A stretch of 64,000 bases of DNA. Origin: Bimuria novae-zelandiae CBS 107.79 (lineage: Eukaryota; Ascomycota; Dothideomycetes; Pleosporales; Didymosphaeriaceae). Under the pieces are notes generated by a model, which was not told the DNA's origin, searched no databases, and worked only from the letters and a program-made list of their open reading frames with translations. Location: contig ML976670.1 in the NCBI GenBank assembly GCA_010015655.1, forward strand, positions 387,647-451,646, given 5' to 3'. The position numbers were made by a program, and so were the translations under genes. Below, piece after piece: positions 35,056 through 44,032 of this stretch. The stretch's first letter is position 1. Every line of letters starts with the position of its first letter.

Positions 35056-36796
35056 CCACCACAATGCGTCACTCACTTTTGACCACCTATACTCTCAACA
35101 CCACGCGTTTAAAATAGATCCCCGTAAACAAGCTATATAATCTGCTATTAGCGATCCTAATGCTAGTATTTTTATAAGCTAGTAAAAGGCTACTAAGGCT
35201 TAAGCTATTTCTTAATTAACTTTTTAAAAGCGCATAAATAGTCGCTAACCTAACATAATAGCTTACTTAAATTAATAGTAATTAACTCTAGAATAAAAGG
35301 CCTTTTTAGTAAATTAAATACTTAATAAGGACTTATATATATAACCTCTATCTTATCCTCGCGTATAAGAGATAGTCACCCATATCCTGCATATAAATAG
35401 CGACTACGAGCCCCTAGGTTAACTATAGGTACTACACTTTATCACTCGCAACCCACGTGTCGTATCTATAATTAGCTAAATAATTAAAAGCGTATAAACT
35501 ATAGTAGCTAATTATAAGATAATTCGTACGTTTCTTAAGTTGTTTAAGCGTACTAGAATCGAGCTAGGGATACACTATAAGGATATATAGAATATAGATA
35601 AGACTATAGTCGCACTAGGGATATGTATAAACTCCTAAGTGGTTGCTAGTTTATTAAAGAAGGCTTATATTAAATCCCTAAAGGATTATAAGTAGGTATT
35701 AATTATTAAGACTATCTTAACTATTAGCGTTAAACTTTAATGCCTAATTATCTTTAAAAGTAAGTATTTATAATTAACGTAGTTCTTAGCGTAAGACACA
35801 CTAAATTAGCTCTATATAATATTAAAGAATAAATAGATATTAAACTTAATTAAATATAAATAGTTACAGCGTATTATTATACTATATACTTTACTATCCT
35901 CTAGTAGCTATTATCTACTCCTACTTAATAGCTATAGCTCCTACATACTAATTGACTTTATATAGCTTTATAAGGCTAATAAGATCTATTTTTTATATCT
36001 TCTACCTTATGCCTCGCACTTGCTTTAGCCGCTAGATCTCGCTCCTTTTTTAGTACTTAAAACTAGATACTGTAATAAGATCCGAGCTCTCTCTGTCCTT
36101 AATAACGTAACACCTATTAAGAAGGAGCGCTTTATTGTGTTATATAATAAGGCAAGAGAAGAAGCTCTATTAGATCGTGTAATACGAGCTAGCTAGAGGG
36201 CTTCTAGTCTCTGCCTATACAACCCAGGCCTTGTACTGCTATTATCCTAAGTAACTAGCTAGCTAGCTACCCCTCTACCTACCAGCCAGGCCTTAGCTGC
36301 CTCTAAGTTAATATTTACTACACCTTAGAGCTTACAGGACTTATATAAGGCTTAATAATAGCTATTATTATTAGAATTTCTTTTATAAAGCACCCGGCTC
36401 GTGCTTGGCAAGACAGGTAAGACTATTATAAAAGCTAATACTAGGGTAGCCTAGCTTAAGGCTAAAAATTAATAACTTATATATTAACTAGATAATACTA
36501 GGGTTACCTACGTAAGAAAGCAAGTTTAAGCTAATATAAATAAGTAATTTAGTAACGTTAAGAGTATTAAGGTAGCTATTAACCGAGCAGCTGCTCTCCA
36601 GGCTTAACAGGCAAGTACTTCACCAGAGAAAGAGGCTTAAAAAGCAGCAGCAGCAGCAGCATCACTTACTCTTAACTCTATGTGTACTGTGTGGCAAATA
36701 TAATCGTTGTTGACAAAAATTGCGACTCTATACTGTGTGGCTACTTTGGTGTGGTGGCCGATCACTATATGTGGCCGAACACTATATGGCCGAGCT

Positions 36797-37510
36797 TAAA
36801 ATAACTCCGTTTATGGCAGTTTCTCTACAAGGGCTTTTTGAAGGTCCCCGAATTGGACCCTCCTAATAATAGGCGGCTTAATCATACCTCTGGTGACAGC
36901 AATTCTTAAATATCACGATGGTGAGTAATGAAGAACTCGGCTTAATGTGGGCGCTCCGATAATGCATTATGAACCCTATTTCGATCCATATTATGCGCCG
37001 TAACGTTAGTACTGCTAGCGGAAGCGAACCGCCAATCCTGGCTAATACGCGATAACCCCGCTCGTCGTACCTCATGCACCTGTGGGTATTTTCGTTCCGG
37101 ACAGAGGGTGAAGCGATTTAGTGGCAATAGGGTCCACACTCCAAGATCTTCATCCACGTCGAAAGATTCCACACCACTCGACAAGCTCCCAGCCAGAGTG
37201 GGTCGGCCGCCCTCCCTGCTTGTGGTGGCAATATTCCGTACCAAATCAACTTTGGTTACCGTTATATATCAATCGTAAGCATTATTACGCAGTACGTCCT
37301 GTATTTGCACTTGCGTTAGCCTGTTGCTATAGATGAATACAATAGGTTTAATTGTGAAAGTTAAGTCGCTGGACGTGCATCCGGAGGTATGATGGCCCCG
37401 GGGGCTGAGGGAGGGATTCACGAAGCCGGATCTCATAGGATTAAGCTTGGGAGGGGCGAGGATACTTGTTCTTGAGACCCAAACAGAGTATATAAAGACT
37501 CAAGTAACGC
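36797..37510. other. Flank of transposon D, no gene recognised
   Basis: About 700 GC-balanced bases between element D and the amine oxidase relic. Overlapping short ORFs on both strands show no family motif. The lost N-terminal part of the amine oxidase would be expected here but was not seen. Confidence 0.4.
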
Positions 37511-38486
37511 AAGGTATACATTCAGGCACGATCAAATACTTCGATGCCTGGCACAACATACGATCCGGAGAGCTCATGAAGCTCCCCAACATATGAGCAA
37601 GACGACAGGATACTACGGAAGCATACCAATTTCCGCACCGGACATGCAGTGGTGGCCCGATCCCGAATACTAGTCTTACAGACAATTATCAGTCAGCAGT
37701 TACGAGCACATCTTCGCCTTCCACTTTTGCCAGTATGCGTCGATATTCTACGAGGTCCGTGCTACCGGAATTCTATCTACCGTACCGACCAACTACGGAG
37801 ATGACAGTAAGATCCTACATGGAACTGTTGTGGCGCCCGGGGTCCTTGCGCCATACCACCAACACTTGTTCTGTCTCCGCATTGACCCTGCTATCGACGG
37901 ACAGAAGAACTCAGTATCGATCGAGGAGTCCGAGGCAATGCCGCTCGGCGATAGTAAACCTTTCGGCGTGGGTTACATCACGAAGAGCCACTACGTTGAG
38001 AAGGAACAAAGCGAAGACCAACCCGATCACCAACACGCCAGTTGGTTTCAAGCTCTTGCCATTCTACAGCCAGATGCTCCTCGCAGATAAAGGATCCTTC
38101 CATGCGAAGCGCTCAGAGTACGGGCAGCATGCAGTGTGGGTGACCAAGTATCAAGACGACGAGCTCTTCCCTTCGGGGCGGTACACAATGCAATCAATGG
38201 GTGGCGAGGGGATCGCATCAGCCATCCAGAAACGAGCAGCTGAGGGTGACCAAGCTTACGTCAGGAACAGTGATGTGGTTGTGTGGCACACATTCGGCTC
38301 TACACACAACCCCGCATCGAAGACTGGCCTGTGATGCCCAATGAGAAGATGGTTGTGGGATTGAAGCCTGTCAACTTCTTCTTAGGAAACCCGGGACTCG
38401 ATGTTGCTCCGTCGACGCAGGAGACGAACAAGAGCGTGCTGTATACGGAGGATAACGGTCCTGATTGCCATGCCTCTAGGGTCTGA
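37511..38486 (+). pseudogene. Copper amine oxidase, C-terminal half, frameshifted
   Basis: Copper amine oxidases oxidise primary amines using a Tyr-derived quinone. Plus-strand pieces in changing frames follow the family order: KYFDAWHNIRSGELMKLPN (about 37535), DDRILRKHTNFRTGHAVVARS (about 37590), FYEVRATGILSTVPTNYGDD (about 37740), HGTVVAPGVLAPYHQHLF, then VGFKLLPFYSQMLLADKGSF (about 38040) and IEDWPVMPNEKMVVGLKPVN (about 38320) to a stop at 38486. The HQH copper pair is visible, but the segment with the quinone Tyr (TVGNYEY-like) is disrupted: the frame breaks at about 37690, reading SSYEHIF. Further shifts lie near 38010 and 38310. The N-terminal 350 or so residues are absent. Stops are not of the RIP type, so decay was by indels. 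Confidence 0.8.
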
Positions 38487-38809
38487 GGCTGTCTTCAATG
38501 CTTGGGTTACCGTGGGTAGAACGAGGTTTTATCGAGACTAAAAAGTAGAAAAAAAAGTAGAACACTGCGTCCCTCTGGAGATCTGAGGACTCGAAGCGCT
38601 GAGCTCCGAATTCTTGATACATTTCTAGACTGTCAAATTTGTCTTGGCTAAAAAGACCTGATAGAAGAACGTGTGGATAATGAAATAGATGGATACGAAG
38701 TTCGACGTAAAAAGAAAATAGATAGATATGGGTATTTATACAGCTTCTGCTGCAAACGAGGACAGTGCTTTTATAACTTGGCCCGAACGGTTATTTCTGG
38801 CCCATGAAA

Positions 38810-40077
38810 TTATGGCAGGCTGGAGAAAAAGGCAGCCAGCCTATCTTGTTCAACCATGGGCGCATTGATGAAGGCGTCAACTGCCCGGTCGTTGATCATG
38901 TCTCCCAACAACGGTAACATGGAAGTCACCGCGTCAACATTGCGATCCAGCATCTCCTGCCGCGACATAATACCGTTCTCAACGTACCAGCTCTGGTCTT
39001 CCATCATACAGGTGGACTCGTACAAGTCCAACACTTGCGGCGTCATAGCAAGGCCATGAGCGCTTCGGTGTACCAAAGCATCCTTAGCAGCCTCGCATGC
39101 CATGCTTTGGCCTGTCGCTTGGACCAACGGCAGAGACAGCGGTAGGATGCGGGCGTTGAACTCTGGGCCGCGGTGTCCACCTTTAAGAGACGCGCATATC
39201 TGCCGAGCCTCGTCCCAGACTCCAGCTTCGTAGCGCGCAAGGAGACACTGCGGGTCACGCGCTTTCGGCGGTGCGTACCGCCCGAGAAGGACCTCACTCG
39301 CAAGTCGGATGCAGAGGACCACAAAGTCGCCTTCGGCGATACTGTTGCCCTTTTCGGCGAGCCATAGTTCGGCAATCTGAAAGAGGTCAGTACATATTGA
39401 TTCTTGCGAAAATAAATCTGTTGTGGGACGAGGAGTCTACTGACTTGGTTGTGAGCGTAAAGACCTTGCCAGCCACATCTGTCCACGAGGTCGCTCAGCG
39501 CCTTCTGCGTGTAGCTGAGGACAGTAGCCTTGAAAACGCCGCCGATTACGTTCTGCATGTCTAGCTTTCCGACGTTTGCCATGAACATCTTCGTCGATTC
39601 TATGGCCCAGTTGTCAAAGACGACAGCATGCGCAAGAATCCGTGCGATCGGGCCGTACTGGGTGCTGAAGGAGAGGATAGGGACCGACTTGGGCGCACCG
39701 ACCCGCCGTTGGGCGCTGTATCTACCCGCAATGCAGCCGGCCACGCAAAGAACGGTGGCATTGCTTGTAGAGAGGCAAAGCGTGCCGACAGTCACGCGGT
39801 GGATGGCGTGCAGGAAGGCCCACCGCTCGTCCTCGAGCGAGCCATGAAGGTTTCCGAGCAGGGCTCCAGCGGGTAGCGGTACGTGGGTAAAGCTCGTCGA
39901 GGAATGGTCAATGGCCTTGGCTCCTGGACGAGCGGGAAACAAGGTACATGAAACGCCGCGGGACATCGCACCCGACGCATCGTTCAGAGGCACGATAAAT
40001 GGACGTACGCCATGGTCCTTACCAGCTACCTGTTGGGGAAGGCGCTCCCCGGCGTACGGAAGGAGCACGCTAGCCAT
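38810..40077 (-). CDS. Acyl-CoA oxidase/dehydrogenase-like protein lacking its N-terminal third
   Basis: The model is complement(38810..39376, 39445..40077), 399 residues; the 68-base intron (GTCAGT...TTTCAG) joins YAHNQ-IAELWLAEKGN in frame. The family removes hydrogens from acyl-CoA at C2-C3 with FAD and passes them to oxygen. Matching motifs are KDHGVRPFIVPLND, LPAGALLGNLHGSLEDERW, ILSFSTQYGPIARILAHAVV and the C-terminal helical domain. Family members are usually 600-700 residues and start with about 200-250 residues that include the first FAD-contacting helical domain. Here an in-frame TAG lies just seven codons before the ATG at 40077, and no matching sequence was found upstream. So the remaining frame is open but the protein is probably non-functional. 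It may belong to a lost catabolic or secondary-metabolism cluster with its neighbours. Confidence 0.65.
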
Positions 40078-40527
40078 ATATAGGCGACTTCCCGCCTACA
40101 TAATTGTAGATACTTACACTCAACTTCATGTTGACGATACTTTTCAACAGAAGTTTGTAGCTAAGGTGATTCGATACAACCAGGCATGTGGAAATGAGCG
40201 TGGTATCACAGAAGGTGACTAACCGCCGTAGTTCCATACTTCTCCACGCCTGAAGGAAGAAGCCAACGGTTTCAAAATTCCAGCCCCAGAGTATGATGGC
40301 ATTGCAGAGGTATGGGTGAAGGACATTGAGGTATAGAAAGAAATAGTGATGAATCCGGGCTTCGTCGCCGCGATTGCCCCGGACGAGGATCACTTCATCA
40401 AGGCTCCAATCCACATAATGCTTGGTTACGATAACACTGTCATTGGAGAGGCTGTGAAAGAGAAATAGATACACATGCTACGCGAGTAGATATTCTTCTA
40501 CCCTTGGCGCCAATCAATTGAGTAAGC
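40078..40527. other. Spacer, no gene recognised
   Basis: About 450 bases between the acyl-CoA oxidase-like and aldo-keto reductase genes. A 134-codon minus frame (40070-40474) is open but matches nothing and lies where the missing oxidase N-terminus should be. Confidence 0.35.
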
Positions 40528-41733
40528 TCAAGAGCTCAAATCTGGCGTGTCCCCAAATGAGAAGGACTGGAATACTGACGGATACCTGTCGCCGGCGACT
40601 TCAACCTTCTCAATCTCCATGCGTATTTCTTGTGCCTCCTCTGCCGTGAGATAGACGTAGATAGCGCCAACATAACATTCTCTTCCAGATAATTGATCTT
40701 CTTTGTTCCTCTGGTATTGGGTTAGCTAGACAAGTAAGAAATCGATGCAATGAGACACTCACGGGATGGCAGTGATGTCGGGGCCTTGCGCGAGCAACCA
40801 TGCCAAGCTCAACTGCCCAGCAGTACAATCTTTTCTGGCAGCAAACTCCTGCAGTTTCTGTACCAGCCTAAGGTTCTTTGGAAAGTTCTCTTTACTGTAT
40901 CGTGGTGCGTATTTCCTAAAGTCTCCCTCTTCAAAATCGTCCGGACTTTGAATTTGGCCTGTCAGGAAGCCTCGTCCTTGTGGACTGTAGGCGATCACGG
41001 ATATGCCTAATTCTCGGCACGTTTGGAGGATACCGATCTGCTCGGATTCTATTTCAAGCGCGAACGGACTGTATTCGAGCTGTACAGCATCGATATGGTG
41101 CACTTTTTCTGCTCTTCGGATTGTGGCGGCGGAGACTTCGCTGAGGCCGATGGCCCCAATTTTACCTTCCCTTGCAACTAGATAGTATGTGCAAGAAAAG
41201 GAAGTGTGGGTGTAATATTACTGTTTCAGTTCCGCCATCGCTTCCACTGTTCTCTCGATGGGCGTCACCTTGTCCACGCGATGGCAGTAGTATAAGTCGA
41301 TCTTGTCTACTCCTAATCTTCTCAAACTCTTTTCGCAAGCCTGGCGCACGTACTCAGGGTCGCTTCGAATGGTAGAGATCCCATTTGCAATGGTGACCGC
41401 GAATTTGGTAGCTAAAAAATCTCGTCGCGCTTCCAAGTGCGTTCGAACAATAGCTTGAGAAGGTCTTCGCTATCGACATCTATTGATCGTTGAGCCACGG
41501 CCCCAACGAGTGTATGAACTTTATGCAACACGAGTATACTTACAAATAACTGATGTGCCCCAGAAGGTAGTACCCAGCTCTAATGCGCGATCTAACACCG
41601 CAAATCTGGCATGGTCGTCCACTTTGTCATATGATGCACTCAGTCCCATAGCGCCAAAACCCAGAGTCGAGACATCAGGGCCTGACTTGCCAATTTTTCT
41701 TTTCGGGAGGGGTGGCATCTTCTTACAACTCAA
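40528..41733 (-). pseudogene. Aldo-keto reductase with two frameshifts and a lost catalytic Asp
   Basis: Four exons can be read on the minus strand with introns near 41465-41545, 41171-41221 and 40711-40762, all GT-AG. The protein starts PPLPKRKIGKSGPDVSTLGF and contains [20 protein letters not shown] (His of the tetrad), GKIGAIGLSEVSAATIRRA, YSPQGRGFLTGQIQSPDDF and YLTAEEAQEIRMEIEKVEV, the yakC/pyridoxal-reductase-like branch of NADPH-dependent reductases. Three defects are visible. FWGTSVIY replaces the usual F-D-T-A-x-x-Y, so the catalytic Asp is Gly. A run of six T (41414-41419) is one base short and gives a stop after DEIF. A tandem AACAT duplication at 40669-40678 shifts the last exon. 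Each indel could be an assembly error, but the Asp change argues for real decay. Confidence 0.72.
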
Positions 41734-42371
41734 AGAGCAACGTGTCTAGATTGTATTGAATTGCGAAATGTAATTCAAGAATATGTTACGAAAAAGCAGC
41801 CTCGTAGAGCAGCTTCCTAAGGACTTTCTCTATACAGAAAACTGTTAAAGCATTTGTCAAGATAGGCGACGGAGATTTGTGAACAGTTTGCCCATTCGTT
41901 CTGGTCCTTGTTCATTCACCGTCTCGCGTGGATGCTCACGGCGCGTTCATGGAGGACCGGGTATGCATAGCCAGTTCAACTTCCACTAGGACACTCCACA
42001 CGTATGCACGTCCCCGATTGGAGATAGCACAACGCCACAACGCCCTGCAAAGTGAACATGCGGAGATCCCGCTTTTCTGATCAGAGCTAGAGACTAAATC
42101 GCATCGTTTCATGCTAGTCTTGCAACCCCAGAAACACGGGATCCGGAAGCCCGTTTTCCGCAGCACTGCCTGGTTTTCAGGATGTTCTCTTTCCCTAAGC
42201 TACGAATTGAGTCTAGATCTACGTTCCATGCTATGATGCTACAGCCAGGCTTGAGTGGCGTATTTGTGACTCGTAAATTTATACTAGTGTGGCGGGAGTT
42301 CATCTCCGCGAGAACATCCATGCGTGAGGCAAGTAGGAAACCAGGAGTCATCACTATGTGCCAAAAGTGCA
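41734..42371. other. Intergenic, no gene recognised
   Basis: About 640 bases between divergent relics. Short frames on both strands without motifs; it presumably held the promoters of the reductase and the transporter. Confidence 0.4.
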
Positions 42372-43445
42372 CCAATGAGTGATATTTGGATTCAAGTCAA
42401 ATGCAGATTAGTATGCAAGCATGCGCACACTCCCTGTGATTTCCAGATTGAACAGCAGGCTTCACTGAAGAATCCATACATCGCTTCCAAACGAACTTTC
42501 ACGAAGAACGCTGATATAGAGAAAGACCACACGCAATATATCGAACAAGCGCCGAGCTCCAATGATGGGAACATCGAAACGGATGCCCACGGCTTCGCTG
42601 CTGAAGCTGAAGAGCTACGAACGAGGTACTATTACTCTCCCTTCTTCGTCGGAACAACATGCGCGATTAGACTAAATCTGATGTAAATGACCTGTGTGTG
42701 CGCGTGACAATACGACTAACACTTCACCAGGGCTCAACAGGAGGTTTTGCGCTGGTACCACCCGTCCTTAGCCAAATCGCCGTCTCTATGGATGCAGCAT
42801 CAAGCATCATCTGGCTGTCCCTTGTGTATACCATGGGCTTTGCAGTAGGCCTTACTCTAGTTGGGAGACTCACGGACACTTTCGGTCGCAGACGGTTCTT
42901 TATTGCCGGCACAGCGCTTAGATGCATAGGAGCCATAGTCGCAAGCATAGCCAACTCGTCAATATGTTGATAGGTCGCCAGGTCCAAGTCGGAGTCAGTG
43001 CTTCCACCGGCTACAGCTATGCTTTCGTTATCGGAGAATTCGTTCCTGTGAAGCGACGGTTCATATTCAACTCTATCATTTTTATCTTCTTTTTCCCCAC
43101 GGCGGGATTTGGAGCCGCAGTGTCGACAGCATTTATCCTCAAGACAAGTGCAGGATGTTATGGGCATACTGTTTGTTCATTATCATCAATGGCCTCACAA
43201 CGCTTTGCTATACCCTCTTCTACTTTCCACCGACCTTCCATCAGAAACACGGGAAAGATCATATCGCAAAGTTCCTGCGTACTTTCGACTGGGGCGGCCT
43301 CTTTCTGTACACAGCTGGACTTGTACTCTTCATCATCGGTCTATCTTCCGGTGGTACTCTACATCCGTGGACAGATGCTCGGACAACGGAGGCAGTCGTC
43401 CATCATCCTGAAAGAGTTCGGTTCTCTGGGCCGCAGCGGTAGCCT
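42372..43445 (+). pseudogene. TRI12-type MFS transporter, truncated and frameshifted
   Basis: The first frame (ATG 42372) has a hydrophilic N-terminus and ends TRYYYSPFFVGTTCAIRLNL. After an intron-like gap (about 42683-42729) it continues GSTGGFALVPPVLSQIAVSM, WLSLVYTMGFAVGLTLVGRL and TDTFGRRRFFIAGTALR: the opening of trichothecene-efflux-type proton-coupled drug exporters, with the conserved G.L.D..GRR loop. It breaks near 42965, resumes as YSYAFVIGEFVPVKRRFIFN and FPTAGFGAAVSTAF, shifts at about 43150, and then gives CLFIIINGLTTLCYTLFYFP and FDWGGLFLYTAGLVLFIIGL. It ends near 43445, so only about half of the 14 membrane segments remain. No substrate can be named. Confidence 0.75.
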
Positions 43446-43696
43446 CCTCGTCCACTAGATTACGCACGAGCGACGAAGGACGAGGCGGAGAATGTTCGAG
43501 GCGCCTTCCTCTCATCATGACCTCGACGTCTTCTGGTTTCTCTGCAATCCGCTCTAGTCGCTGCCTCGAGGCCCTTCTTCTTTGGCGTAGGCGTGCCAGT
43601 CGTCGTACTCTTTTCTTTCCCTCGCGTTCAAGGCTTTGGCAATCGATGATGTGATACCCATAAAGCCTTGCAAGCTTCGTGCACGTGATTGCGTAT
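43446..43696. other. Short spacer without a recognised gene
   Basis: About 250 bases rich in CTC/TCG where the second half of the transporter would be expected; no transporter-like frame was found. Confidence 0.35.
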
Positions 43697-44032
43697 TCAT
43701 GGCGGTGATTTGTTTCTTCTTATGAGCAGTCGTTGTGTCTTTCTCTGTTTCGTCTTCTTCTTTCCCAGAAAGAGGTGTTTTGCGTCCTTCATACCTAACA
43801 CGGCTCTGATAGCGAAGATAGTTCCTTTGAATGTATGCGCTTTGTCACTGTCCGGCTCCTCTTGGAGTGGAGATTCATCTGACTTAACAAATTTGCATCG
43901 TTTCAGCCAGGAGTCACTCTTCACGAGAGTAGCCGAAGGGTGCAGCCCAATATTGGAGGGGGAAGGCTTGGGAGACGTGTAGGTGAAGGGGATCTTGGTC
44001 CTGCTCCCGTTAAGTTGCGTTTTAGTAGTCAT
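43697..44032 (-). CDS. Hypothetical basic protein, 111 residues
   Basis: An uninterrupted minus frame from ATG 44032 (context AAGATGACTACT) begins MTTKTQLNGSRTKIPFTYTS and is rich in Lys, Ser and Pro, with a basic tail. It has no motif I recognise, no signal peptide and no membrane segment. The basic end KKKTKQRKTQRLL could be a nuclear signal. It may be a real small gene or chance. Confidence 0.25.
   Translation of the reverse strand: MTTKTQLNGSRTKIPFTYTSPKPSPSNIGLHPSATLVKSDSWLKRCKFVKSDESPLQEEPDSDKAHTFKGTIFAIRAVLGMKDAKHLFLGKKKTKQRKTQRLLIRRNKSPP

Larger units (their letters stand above)
27568..36796 (+). mobile_element. Pogo-like DNA transposon D, split in its left TIR by a gypsy element
   Basis: The right terminus (36796 inwards) reads AGCTCGGCCATATAGTG on the minus strand. 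The left terminus is the same sequence interrupted after AGCTCG(G/T)C by the gypsy element, resuming at 34998. TA occurs on both sides (27566-27567 and 36797-36798). Removing the gypsy gives about 1.8 kb. The plus-strand transposase runs from about 35130 to 36690: LTPEQKAFLVN and LSYPRVREIVTHILHINSDY (helix-turn-helix), YKDIQNIDKTIVALG near 35580, LLLLNSYSSYILIDFI near 35925, YASHLL-PLDLAPFLVLK near 36010, then a basic and Ala-rich C-terminal region. RIP stops are scattered but fewer than in the other elements. Confidence 0.8.

Noticed and set aside
10560..36690. Possibility that the AT-rich blocks are centromeric or mitochondrial DNA
   Set aside because: They contain identifiable transposons with TIRs, LTRs and target duplications, and the base bias is specific (CpA/TpG loss), which fits RIP.
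42683..42729. Normal intron in the MFS gene
   Set aside because: A GT donor and AG acceptor exist, but the joined frame is off by one base, so it was kept as part of a pseudogene.
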